64,000 nucleotides of DNA from Bubalus kerabau (lineage: Eukaryota > Chordata > Mammalia > Artiodactyla > Bovidae). Location of the stretch: positions 42,842,501 to 42,906,500 of the forward strand of contig NC_073637.1 of the NCBI RefSeq assembly GCF_029407905.1, read 5' to 3'. Positions 1 through 10,328 of the stretch are shown piece by piece. Each line of letters starts with the position of its first letter. Position 1 is the stretch's first letter. Made by a program: the position numbers and the translations under genes. The notes beneath the pieces are model-generated. The model made no database searches. It saw only the letters and a program-made list of their open reading frames with translations, and was not told the DNA's origin.

Positions 1-642
1 GCTTCTGTGTGAGCGAATGTTTGTTTTTATTAAAATTGGCTTAGAAAAAATGTCATAATAAATATGTGTAATCATATTGGACAGAGAGCTATTATTCTCA
101 ATCTGGAAAGCACACTCTCATGAGTTCTAAAATAATCTGCATTCAAATGAGATGTGTACATGAAAATACAAGGAAATAGCTTGCATATATACAAAATTAG
201 AAAAGGAAACCAAGATTTGCAAAGTATAGGCAATCAAAATTAAGGAGCATGTAACAATGCTTTTAGATTTAAATTTTACTTATCACGGGTACTAAAATTG
301 TTCAAGCCTTTGAAGAAAATTTTCCATAAAAGTTTCAATTATTCTTCTTTTGATTGCTATTGTAGTTAAACTCTATATTGTTTGGGGCAAAGGAATATCT
401 AATTTTTCATGTTGGAATATTAATAGGGACCTATAAGATATATTTGAAATGCCCTAATTTATTATTTCCTTCCTCATCTTTTGTCAGAAATTAAGCTCAA
501 ATTTTTTTCTTTTTGATCCATCCAGGAAAGAGAGAAGGAAAAATATCACTCCAGTCAGAATGAGCACAGTGAACTGAAGTTAAATACAGTATATTTTATT
601 TTGGTAAGCAGCTTTTGCTACTTCCTTTTGGGAAATAAGAAA

Positions 643-665
643 ATGAAAATAAATAAATAAATAAA
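643..665. repeat. (AAAT)n simple repeat
   Basis: A short run of AAAT units follows a purine-rich stretch. It may be the tail of an old retroelement, but no body is recognisable beside it. Confidence 0.7.
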
Positions 666-1010
666 TGATGGATCCAGTCCTTTCCTGGGCCTCTTCTTTG
701 TATTTCACAAACGTCTCTCATTTGCTTGTGAGCTTCTGGAGGATGAGGGTCATGTTCTGTTCCTTTAAGAATTCTAAATGTAACCTTGGTGTTGATACAG
801 CCCCATCCCAAGTTCTAGGTGAATGCCATTGACACAGACATTAAGTCTGGGAACTAAGTTTCCTTCATATAAGAAATGAGGATACAGCCGGTCTTTGCAA
901 AACTTTGATGTCTTCTCTGAAGAAAATAAACAGATGTAAAAAGTGCAATTGTGGAAAGAATAGAAATACATAATGTTTTCTTCAAAAGGTGAATGATGTA
1001 TGAATGAATG

Positions 1011-1012
<2 letters not shown>

Positions 1013-1044
<32 letters not shown>
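1013..1044. repeat. (TG)16 dinucleotide microsatellite
   Basis: Sixteen uninterrupted TG units, preceded by an ATGA-rich stretch. The two apparent minus-strand ORFs here are translations of this repeat and are not genes. Confidence 0.95.
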
Positions 1045-1045
<1 letters not shown>

Positions 1046-1870
1046 TTGAAGCAACCACTGAATAAATGGTATATTAAATACATTGCTTGTGGGCTATGAT
1101 TAAAATAAAAAGTTTCTCTGAAATTGCTGCTACCTCAACGATAAAAATCCTAAAGTGTTTTTAAGTGTCAAATTAGAGTCTCTACTTAGCAATTAGAATA
1201 TATCCAGTCCAATATATTCATCAACATTTTATTTTTAGTCAAGTTAAAAGTTTATTACTTCTTTAAACCATGATAATGTTGTAACTGGGGGTGTCTTTGT
1301 AGAAGGAGCGTGTTTAATGATGTCAACTCTCCCCATTCATTTCCTCCCTTTCCCATGGCAGCAATGAGGTAGGAGAAGGCTGGAGAGGTCGGGGATAGAA
1401 CTGAAGTTTTTATTTTCTAGATGACTTCACACTTCCAGACCTTGAAGTTGATTAAGGTGACCTTTGTCCTTTTTGAGGGCATTTGTGGAAAATTCAGAGT
1501 CCATCACCAGAGGATACATTTGAAACCCTCTTGACTCTAATCCAGCGTCATTCCTAAATGACTTTGCAGTCCCTGTGTGGCCCAGGCTCTCTTCTTAGGT
1601 GGGACACAATGATGGTGTGCAGATCTATTAATGCTACCATTTCTGGCCTACTGCTTTCCCAAGGGTGAGTCAGGCACCATCCATTCTCCCTGGCCCCACT
1701 TAGGTTTAGTGGGCCCAGAGCAGATTCTTTCCAGGGGCCTGTGAATGCCCTTTTGCAAAACTTAAGGTAAAGGATGTGGAGCCTTCAGCCCTCTCTACTT
1801 TGGAGAAGGTGATGGCTTCATTTGTCAGTTTCTCTCCAAAGATGTGACTTTACAATTCTCTCTCAACTAC

Positions 1871-2095
1871 TGTGATGTGGTGGTTTAGTCACTAAGTCAT
1901 GTCTGACTCTTTGCACCCCCATGACTGTAGCCTGCCAGGCTCCTCTGCCCATGAGATTTCTCAGGCGAGAATACTGGAGGGAGTTGCCATTTCCTTCTCC
2001 AGAGGATCTTTCCAACCCAGGGATCGAATCCTTGTCTCTTATGTCTCCTGCATTGACAGGTGGGTTCTTAAGCACTGGTGCCACCAGGGAAGCCC
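1871..2095 (-). mobile_element. Bov-tA SINE with 12-bp TSD
   Basis: On the minus strand it starts with the tRNA-Glu-derived head (GGCTTCCCTGGTGGC-type, ending at 2095), carries a pol III B-box-like GATTCGATCCC stretch and ends in the Bov-A body. It is flanked by tctctcaactac (1859-1870) and tctttcaactac (2096-2107), a target-site duplication with one mismatch. Its size (about 225 bp) is that of a complete copy. Confidence 0.93.
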
Positions 2096-2263
2096 TCTTT
2101 CAACTACAATCCTTCCTTATTTCCCTGATATGACCCACGGTCCCACAGCTGCAAAACTCATCATTTGTCCCTATAGTAAATTGTGCATTTCAAATCGTCT
2201 ACATTTTTTTGTTTTCTCTACAACATCTCCCATTTTCTTATGTTACAACTTCATTGAAAGAGA

Positions 2264-2381
2264 TGTGCATGCATGCCAAGTCCCTTCAGTCATGCCTGAT
2301 TTTTTGTGACTCTGTGGACTGTAGCCGGCTAGGCTTTTCTGCCCACAGGATTCTCCAAGCCAGAATACTGGAGTAGGTTGC
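2264..2381 (-). mobile_element. Bov-A type SINE fragment
   Basis: Minus-strand Bov-A body without the tRNA-like head. The recognisable core is the stretch reading CAGTCATG..TGACTC, followed by GGATTCTCCAAGCCAGAATACTGGAG-like text in diverged form. Confidence 0.85.
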
Positions 2382-3391
2382 AAGAGAGGTGAGAGGAAGA
2401 TAATTAAGTTGGTAAGTATTTGGAAGAGAGAATGAAATATTTGGCTATGTTTCTAAACAGTGAAACTATTTCATCAAATAAAATCTGACTTTTGTTCAAA
2501 AAAGGAAAGAAGAATTGTATTCATTGAAGTTGGAAAGCTTGATAGGTGAATCTCCTTCCTTCTCTCTCCAATTCTCTGCCCTTGAAACAACTCTTTCTAC
2601 AGAAACCACTGGATATGAGAGTATATGTGGAAAGACCTCCCTCTCCTAGAGGCCATATATGATTCAGGACAAATAGAAGGTTTATTCTAAGGAAGACTAA
2701 AAATCAGATAAATGTTGAGGAGAGACTAAAGAGTATGAAAACAATTAGGAAACAATAAAGTGACCCCAGAAAAGGTAGAAAGAAAGTATATAAAGGGGCA
2801 TTAATAGTGATTTAGTTAGCTTGTTAGGTAGGTAGTTGTTAGAAGAGCAAAATAACACAAGCTTTTTCTTGTATTTCTTTTGTTTCTTCTTGAGGAGTAG
2901 CAGCATGTTTTATGTCTATATCTTTGTAGCTCCAAAGGCATGTCTTACGCTTCTTCCCCCTTTGTCTCCATGGAGATGTTTACTTTCAACGTAATTCTAT
3001 TAACACATTACATGTTAGCAGAGAATTTAATGCAGATTTTGAGAAGTGATAGATTCATGATGGGATCCAGTTACTAAAATTTGACCACATCATCTCCTCT
3101 ATCTTCAAACATGCTGCCAATTTTCATTCTTTCGCTTTTAAATGAAAAATAATTACTGAAGAATATCATTATTTCTTCTGTAAGAATGAGGCTTGGAAGA
3201 TTATAGGGATTTTTCAAATAATAACAGCTCTTGGGCTCTGACTTTATTTCCATATCTCATAAATCTAAATGTACCATTTTTGTTAGCTATTTTTTTTTCT
3301 TTTTTAACAAAGGTATATATGTGAACTCAATATTTGGAATATGATTCCAAAATTTTATGTGTATTTCACATCAACTGCATTTTTTTTCCCT
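2382..3391. other. Non-coding DNA, nothing recognised
   Basis: AT-rich sequence without an open frame of note or a repeat I can name. Confidence 0.5.
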
Positions 3392-3640
3392 TTTATCTTT
3401 TGACCCACTTCAGCCATTTCAGCATCCCCCCACCTTTTCCCTGAGGCAACCATCTTTATTTCTGTATATTAGGTTATTTTTTATTTTCCCTTCTTTCTTT
3501 TAATTTCCTTTGTAAAAAAGATTCCATGTACAGGAGCGCATATGGTTATTTGTCTTTCTCTGTCAGACTAACTTCACTTAGCATAATGCCCCCTGCCCCC
3601 AATTATTGTCCACATGTCTGTTTCCTATGTCTGGATCTCT
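3392..3640 (-). mobile_element. Ancient L1 (L1M) 3' UTR fragment
   Basis: Read on the minus strand this has the pattern of the old L1 3' end: a CATTATGCTAAGTGAA-like stretch followed by GTCTGACAGAGAAAGACAAAT. It is strongly diverged, consistent with a pre-ruminant insertion. The exact subfamily is not resolved. Confidence 0.6.
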
Positions 3641-3859
3641 ATTCCTACAGTTTTCAGTATCTGAGTCTATGACTTAGTCCTGTTGGTTTCAAAGCTGAAA
3701 TGTCCATATACCAGAAAAACTACCATTCAACTACTAAGTATCCATATGTCTGAACTTGAATGCTTTTTCATTGTCTTAACACCCCTGAGTACCAATCTCC
3801 ACAAAAAAAGTAAAGGGATAAATAAACCTGCAAACATACCAAAGAAATCATCATTTTCT

Positions 3860-4250
3860 AGTGCTGTATTTCATTTGTCTTCAGATGACACTTCAGTTCA
3901 CCCAGTGCTATTAGCAGGTAGCATGAGACTTATCTCTGACTACTTCCTCCCTCTAATTAAATGAGTACTTTTCCTGAATACTTCAGAGTGCCTACCAGGG
4001 ACTAACATTTGTCAGTGCCTTCATTTTTAGATAAAGTTTAAGATCCTCAGCATGCCAAACCGATCCTTCATGATCCAATCTTGGTTAACTCATGCAGCAT
4101 CATCTTTCATCATTTTTTTCTACATTATAATTTATTTTCTAGTAGTAATGAACAAACTGTTAATTCCCCAGACTTATGCTAACAGTACCGGAATCTGTGT
4201 CTTGAGTGCCTTGGTTCCTTATCTGTCTAGAAACTATTGATTTTACTTTT
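3860..4250. mobile_element. L2-like ancient repeat
   Basis: The order of motifs (AAGATCCTCAGCATGCC, then CTTCATGATCCAATCTTGG) resembles degenerate L2 sequence found across mammals. Short ORFs here (3683-3964, 4052-4240) have no recognisable domain. Strand and borders are uncertain. Confidence 0.4.
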
Positions 4251-4377
4251 AAAGCATGATCGAGCTTTAAAAAATTTTCTTTAATGACGCTTTATCTTAG
4301 TTCAATAGCTAACAAATCCCTAAAACTGCTACAAATGTAGGTAGAGGTCTGTTTACCTACAGATATTATTACATCTG

Positions 4378-4389
4378 AAGTAACATTTT
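4378..4389. repeat. Target-site duplication, left copy
   Basis: The 12-mer aagtaacatttt occurs here and again at 8774-8785. It brackets the whole BovB composite, so the composite grew from one primary insertion. Confidence 0.85.
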
Positions 4390-6335
4390 CCCATTCTATT
4401 GTTTTCCATTTTTCTTTGCATTGCTCCCTGAGGAAGGCTTTCTTTTCTCTCCTTGCTATTCTTTGGAACTCTGCATTCAAATGGGTATATCTTTCCTTTT
4501 CTCCTTTGCTTTTCACTTCCCTTTTTTCACAGCTATTTGTAAGGCCTCCTCAGACAGCCATTTTGCTTTTTTGCATTTCTTTCTCTTGGGGATGGTCTTG
4601 ATTCCTGTCTCCTGTACAATGTCATGAACCTCTGTCCATAGTTCATCAGGCACTCTATCAGACCTAGTCCCTTAACTATTTCTCACTTTCACTGTATAAT
4701 CATAAGGGATTTGATGTAGGTCATACCTGAATGGTCTAGTGGTTTTCCCTACTTTCTTCAATATAAGTCTGAATTTGGCAATAAGGAGTTCATGATCTGA
4801 GCCAGTCAGCTCCTGATCTTGTTTTTGCTGACTGTATAGTGCTTCTCCATCTTTGGCTGCAAAGAATATAATCAATCTGATATCGGTGTTGACCATCTGC
4901 TGATGTCCATGTGTAGAGTCTTCTGTTGTGTTGTTGGAAGAGGGTATTTGCTATGACCAGTGCGTTTTCTTGGCAGAACTCTGTTAGCCTTTGCCCTGCT
5001 TCATTCTGTACTCCAAGCCCAAAATTGCCTGTTACTCCAGGTATTTCTTGACTTCCTACTTTTGCATTCCAGTCCCCTATAATGAAAAGGACATCTTTTT
5101 TGAATGTTAGTTCTAGAAGGTCTTGTAGGTCTTCATAGAACTGTTCAACTTCAGCTTCTTCAGCGTTACTGGTTGGGGCATAGGCTTGATTACCATGATA
5201 TTGAATGGTTTGCCTTGGAAACGAACAGAGATCATTCTGTCATTTTTGAGATTGCATCCAAGTACTGCATTTTGGGTGTTAGTTCTAAAAGGTCTTGTAG
5301 TTCTTCATATAACCATTCAACTTCAGCTTCTTCAGCATTACTGGTTGGGGCATAGGATTGGATTACTCTGATATTGAATGGTTTGCCTTGGAAACGGACA
5401 GAGATCATTCTGTCATTTTTGAGATTGTATCCAAGTACTGCATTTCGGACTCTTTTGTTGACCATGATGGCTACTCCATTTCTTCTCAGGGATTCCTGCC
5501 CACAGTAGTAGATATAATGGTCATCTGAGTTCAGTTCACCCATTCCAGTCCATTTTAGTTCTCTGATTCCTAGAATGTCGACGTTCACTCTTGCCATCTC
5601 CTGTTTGACCACTTCCAATCTGCCTTGATTCATGGACCTAACATTTCAGGTTCCTATGCAATATTGCTCTTTACAGCATCAGACCTTGTTTCTATCACCA
5701 GTCACACCCACAACTGGCTATTGTTTTTGCTTTGGCTCCATCCCTTCATTCTTTCTGGAGTTATTTCTCCACTGATCTCCAGAAGCATATGGGGCACCTA
5801 CCGACCTGGGGAGCTCCTCTTTCAGTATCCTATCATTTTGCCTCTTCCTAATGTTCATGGGGTTCTCAAGGCAAGAATACTGAAGTGTTTGCCATTCCCT
5901 TCTCCAGTGGACCACATTCTTTCAGACCTCTCCACCATGACCCGCCTGTCTTGAGTTGCCCCACACTGCATGGCTTAGTTTAATTGAGTTAGACAAGGCT
6001 GTGGTCATGTGATCAGATTGACTAGTTTTCTGTGATTATGGTTTCAATGTGTCTGCCCTCTGATGCCCTTTAGCAACACTTACCATCTTACTTGGGTTTC
6101 TCTTATGTTGGACTTGAGGTATCTCTTCAGGGCTGCTCCAGCAAAGCACAGCTGCTGCTCCTTACCTTGAACGAGGGGTATCTCCAAATGGCTGCTCCTC
6201 CTGACCTTGAATGTGGAGTAGCTCCTCTCAGCCCTCCTGCACTCATGCAGCCACTGCTCCTTGGACATTGGGGTTGCTCCTATTGGCTGCCCCCTGACCT
6301 CTGGCATGGGTTAGCTCCCCTCTGCCCCTGCCCCT
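4390..6335 (-). mobile_element. BovB LINE copy A, inverted 5' part
   Basis: RTE-class BovB on the minus strand. Reading down from 6335 it contains the 5' UTR (several GAGGAGCTACTCC-type modules), the apurinic-type endonuclease region (WNVRSMNQG-like start near 5640, ISELKWTG-like stretch near 5560) and the start of the reverse transcriptase region near 4390. The frame is broken throughout, and the longest piece is the 133-aa ORF at 5232-5633. It joins head-on to plus-strand BovB at 6336, the pattern produced when a second priming event inverts the 5' part. The region contains an internal duplication (5105-5448). Confidence 0.93.
5105..5448 (-). repeat. 172-bp tandem duplication inside BovB
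   Basis: Copy 1 (5105-5276) and copy 2 (5277-5448) both run from the TGTTAGTTCTA stretch through the part encoding RMISVRFQGKPFNI and the LGYN/LGCN segment. They differ at scattered bases and small indels, so the duplication is not recent or was templated from a variant copy. Confidence 0.9.
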
Positions 6336-7080
6336 ATCAATAATCTCAGATATGCAGATGACACCACCCTTATAGCAGAAAGTGAAGAGGAACTAAAAAA
6401 CCTGTTGATGAAAGTGGAAGAGGAGACTGAAAAAGTTAGCTTAAAGCTCAACATTCAGAAAACTAAGATCATGGCATCTGGTCCCATCACTTCATGGCAA
6501 ATAGATGGGGAAACAGTGGACACAGTGTCAGACTTTATTTTGGGGGGCTCCAAAATCACTGCAGATGGTGATTGCAGCTGTGAAATTTAAAGACACTTAC
6601 TCCTACCTTGCCAACAAAGGTCCGTCTAGTCAAGGCTATGGTTTTTCCTGTGGTCATGTATGGATGTGAGAGTTGGACTGTGAAGAAAGCTGAGCACCGA
6701 AGAATTGATGCTTTTGAACTGTGGTGTTGGAGAAGACTCTTGAGAGTCCCTTGGACTGCAAGGAGATCCAACCAGTCCATTCTGAAGGAGATCAGGCCTG
6801 GGATTTCTTTGGAAGGAATGATGCTAAAGCTGAAAGTCCAGTACTTTGGCCACCTCATGCAAAGAGTTGACTCATTGGAAAAGACTCTGATGCTGGGAGG
6901 GATTGGGGGCAGGAGGAGAAGAGGACAACAGAGGATTAGATGGCTGGATGGCATCACCAACTCGATGGACAAGAGTTTGAGTCAACTCTGGGAGTTGGTG
7001 ATGAACAGGGAGGTCTGGCGTGCTGCAATTCATGGGGTCTCAAAGAGTCAGACACGACTGAGCAACTCAACTGAACTGAA
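6336..7080 (+). mobile_element. BovB LINE copy A, 3' part in sense
   Basis: Begins at the reverse transcriptase catalytic region (YADDTT reading near 6352) and continues to the BovB 3' end with its ACTGA-type tail at about 7060-7080. An internal deletion near 6588-6605 removes the ..RRLLLGRKVMTNLDS.. segment. Reverse transcriptase sequence between the 4390 end and the 6336 start is missing, as is usual at inversion junctions. Confidence 0.93.
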
Positions 7081-7171
7081 CTGCCTTTTGGACTCTCTTG
7101 TTGACTATGATGGCTACTCCATTTCTTCTAAGGGATCCCAGCCCACAGTAGTAGATATAATAGTCATCTGA
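6608..7171 (+). pseudogene. BovB RT C-terminal remnant
   Basis: A 187-aa open frame whose first about 150 residues are the C-terminal domain of the BovB polyprotein. It reads KVRLVKAMVFPVVMYGCESWTVKK, then RRIDAFELWCWRRLLRVPWTARRSNQ, and ends in a KSQTRLSN-type tail near 7070. The last about 33 residues run past the element into the neighbouring inverted BovB and are meaningless. The catalytic core is not in this frame, so the piece cannot be active. Confidence 0.85.
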
Positions 7172-7555
7172 GTTTAAGTCACCCATTCCACTCCATCTTA
7201 GTTCACTGATTCCTAAAATGTCGATGTTCACTCTTATCACCTCCTGTTTGATGAAGTCCAATTTGCCTTAATTCATGTACCTAACATTCCAGGCTCCTAT
7301 GCAATATTGCTCTTTACAGCATCGGACCTTGCTTCTATCACCAGTCACACCCACAACTGGGTGTTGTTTTTGCTTTGGCTCCATCCCTTCATTCTTTCTG
7401 GAGTTTTTTCTGCACTGATCTCCAGTAGCATATTGGGCACCTACTGACCTGGGGAGTTCCTCTTTCAGTGTCCTATGTTTTTGCCTTTTCATACTGTTCT
7501 CAAGGCAAGAATACTGAAGTGTTTGCCATTCCCTTCTCCAGTGGACCACATTCTG
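7081..7555 (-). mobile_element. BovB LINE copy B, inverted 5' part
   Basis: Minus-strand BovB from the late 5' UTR (about 7555, GTGGTCCACTGGAGAAGGG-type text) into the N-terminal endonuclease region (about 7081, reading NKRVQKAV). It covers the same element region as about 5447-5925 of copy A but differs in sequence, so it is a separate copy. It abuts the ACTGA tail of copy A. Confidence 0.9.
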
Positions 7556-8773
7556 TCAGCAATATGTGAACCACGAACGTCCACATATTAAGCCAGTTTT
7601 AGAAAAGGCAAAGGAACCAGAGATCAAATTGCCAACATCTGCTGGATCATCAAAAAAAAAACAAAAGAGTTCCAGAAAAATGCCTATTTCTGCTTTATTG
7701 ACTATGCCAAAGCCTTTGACTGTGTGGATCACAAGAAACTGTGGAAAAAACTGAAAGTGATGGGAATACCAGACCACCTGACCTGCCTCTTGAGAAACCT
7801 GTATGCAGGTTAGGAAGCAACAGTTAGAAATGGACATGGAACAACAGACTGGTTCCAAATAGGAAAAGGAGTACATCAAGGCTGTATATTGTCACCCTGC
7901 TTATTTAACTTATATGCAGAGTACATCATGAGAAACGCTGGGCTTGAGGAAGCACAAACTGGAATCAGGATTACCAGGAGAAATATCAATAACCTCAGAT
8001 ATGCAGATGACACCAGCCTTATGGCAGAAAGTGAAGAATAACTAAAGAGCCTCTTGGTGAAATTGAAAGTGGAGAGTGAAAAAGTTGGCTTAAAGCTCAA
8101 CATTCAGAAAACGAAGATCATGGCATCTGGTCCCATCACTTCATGGCAAATAGATGGGGATACAGTGGAAACAGTGTCAGACTTTATTCTTTTGGGCTCC
8201 AAAACCACTGCAGATGGTGATTGCAGCCATGAAATTAAGAGACTCTTACTTCTTGGAAGGAAAGTTATGACCAACCTGGACAGCATATTAAAAAGCAGAG
8301 ACATTACTTTGTCAACAAAGGTCCTTCTAGTCAAGGCTATGGTTTTTCCAGTGGTCATGTATGGATGTGAGGTTTGGACTATAAAGAAAGCTGAATGCTG
8401 AAGAATTGATGCTTTTGAACTTTGGTGTTGAAGAAGAATCTTGAGAGTTCCTTGGACTGCAAGGAAGTCCAACCAGTCCATCCTAAAGGAGATCAGTCCT
8501 GGGTGTTCATTGGAAGGACTGATGTTGAAGCTGAAACTCCAATACTTTGGCCACCTGATGCAAAGAGCTGACTTATTTGAAAAGACCCTGATTCAGGGAA
8601 AGATTGAGGGCCGTGGAGAAGGGGACTTCAGGGAATGAGATGGTTGGATGGCATCACTGATTCAATGAACATGGGTTTGGGTAAACTCCGGGAGTTGGTG
8701 ATGGACAGGGAGGCCTGGCATGCTTGTTTCATGGGTTTGCAAGGAGTCAGACACGACTGAGCAACTGAACTGA
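7556..8773 (+). mobile_element. BovB LINE copy B, 3' part in sense
   Basis: Plus-strand BovB starting at the reverse transcriptase segment encoding the GFRKGRGTRDQIAN region. It runs through AKAFDCVDH (about 7705), QGCILSPCLFNLYAEY (about 7880), RYADDT (about 7997) and the C-terminal domain to the ACTGA tail at 8760-8773. The frame is broken by indels and stops, including TGA at 8399-8401 in place of the usual CGA. It ends directly at the right copy of the 12-bp TSD. Confidence 0.93.
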
Positions 8774-8785
8774 AAGTAACATTTT
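8774..8785. repeat. Target-site duplication, right copy
   Basis: Matches 4378-4389 exactly (aagtaacatttt) and closes the BovB composite. Confidence 0.85.
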
Positions 8786-8881
8786 AGTAATATAGAGAAT
8801 TATAATGTGATCCACATGTGTAATTTTAAAATCTCTAGAATTTCTGTTAAGAAAAAGGGAAAAATAAAACAGGTGAACTTA

Positions 8882-8990
8882 ATTTTAGTAATTTATTTTA
8901 GTAACTTTATTTATTTTAGTAACTTATTTTAGTAACTTTATTAGTAACTAAAATAAATTTCATTTATTTTAGTAACTTATTTTAGTAATA
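8882..8990. repeat. Imperfect TTATTTTAGTAAC tandem repeat
   Basis: About six to seven imperfect copies of a 13-15 bp AT-rich unit built on TTATTTTAGTAAC, with one piece in inverted form (AGTAACTAAAATAAA) near 8942. It lies about 100 bp downstream of the BovB composite. Confidence 0.75.
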
Positions 8991-9125
8991 TATGCAATCA
9001 TATCAAAAGCTTATTATTTCAAAATAAAATTATTTTTAAAAAGTTATACTAAGTCTTTTTTAAATCTGGTGTATATTTTACACTTACAGTATATTTCAAT
9101 TTGAGTTACTTAAACTTAACTGCTT

Positions 9126-9348
9126 GGGCTTCCTCAGTGTCTCAGTGGTAAAGAATCTGCCTGTAACGCAGGACATGCATGAGACACCTGGGTTCGATCC
9201 CTGGGTTGGGAAGATCCCCTGGAGGAGGGCATGACAACCCTCTTGTATTCTTTCCTGGAGAAACCCGTGGACAGAGGAGCCTGGCAGGCTACAGTCCATA
9301 GGGTTACAAAGAGTTGGACATGACTGAAGCTACTGAGCACTCTCACAC
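9126..9348 (+). mobile_element. Bov-tA SINE
   Basis: Complete plus-strand copy: tRNA-Glu-like head, B-box-like GGTTCGATCCC near 9191, Bov-A body with GAGCCTGGCAGGCTACAGTCC, and the GACTGAAGC..TGAGCAC end. Confidence 0.95.
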
Positions 9349-9904
9349 AAGCAAACTTTAGTGCTTAGTAGGTATGTATAGGCTAGTGACTCATTGGATG
9401 ACTGGCCAAGTTCATCCAATGAGCTAGGCTGTATTTTTACATTTAAATTGATGAAAATAATAATAAGATTAATAATATTTATTGACATGATATGAAATTT
9501 CAATTTCAGTATTCTTAATAAAGATTCATTGGACTATAACAATGCTTATGCATTTACAGATTCTCTGTAGCAAATTCCATGCTAAAAATTGACAGAGTGA
9601 ATTAGCTTTGAGAAACTATGTGTCCCCCAAAGTTTAAGATACTTACTACCTGGCCCTTTGCAGAAAAAGTGTATTTCTCTATTTTTTACTGGTCCTTTGG
9701 GTTAGGGCCATGTATTACTTATTTTAGTTTGCACTCAACATATAGCTGACACACAAAGTAGACTCTATGTTTTCAAAATAGTATATATTTTATGCATTCA
9801 ATTTACAAGCCCTTATTGAACAACCATAATCCTAAAACTCAATCTAACTAGAAACTGTATCTTAGAATTCTTCTAGCCCAGAACATGTGTCACGAGAATA
9901 ATAT

Positions 9905-10086
9905 TTCCCACTCTTTGAGACTCTTTCCAGCTCTTTGCCACCCCATGGACTATACAGTCTATGGAAATCTCTAGGCCAGAGTTGGTAGTCTTTCCCTTCT
10001 CCAGGGATCTTACCAACCCAGGGATCAAACCCAGGTCTCCTGCATTGCAGGTAGAGTCTTTACCAGCTGAGCTATCAGGGAAGCCC
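9905..10086 (-). mobile_element. Bov-tA SINE, slightly decayed
   Basis: Minus-strand copy with its tRNA-like head ending at 10086 (GGGCTTCCCTGATAGCTCAGC in sense, diverged) and a shortened Bov-A body. It lacks several bases near 9950-9975. Confidence 0.9.
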
Positions 10087-10144
10087 AGACTAATAATAAA
10101 ACATTGTCAAAAAAAGAATTCTCAATTCTGATATCTGCATCCAA

Positions 10145-10328
10145 ACTTCAAGTCTTCCTCATCTGCCATCTTGAGCAATTTACTTACCTTCTGTAATTCT
10201 TCATTTTAATATCTTTAAAATGGGTCAAAATAATGCTAACTCATAGGGCTGTGCAATGATTAAATGAGATGATGCATATAATAACAGTATAGTGAGTGAA
10301 ATCTGGTAAGTATTCAATAAATATTAGA
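10145..10328 (+). mobile_element. MIR SINE
   Basis: Carries the MIR core in order: GAGCAATTTACTTACC, TAAAATGGG, CTCATAGGGCTGTG, GATTAAATGAGATGATGCATAT, and the CAATAAATATTAG end. An ancient tRNA-derived SINE shared by mammals. Confidence 0.85.

Larger units (their letters stand above)
1..1858. other. AT-rich non-coding DNA, no gene seen
   Basis: I see no recognisable gene and no young ruminant repeat here. Open frames are short and, around 1000-1058, run through a dinucleotide repeat, so they are chance. The part from about 1500 to 1760 is less AT-rich but shows no splice-flanked open frame that I can defend. Confidence 0.6.

Noticed and set aside
4378..8785. Composite as a genomic inversion or assembly error
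   Set aside because: The single perfect TSD around the whole block and the twin-priming order explain it better, though long reads should confirm it.
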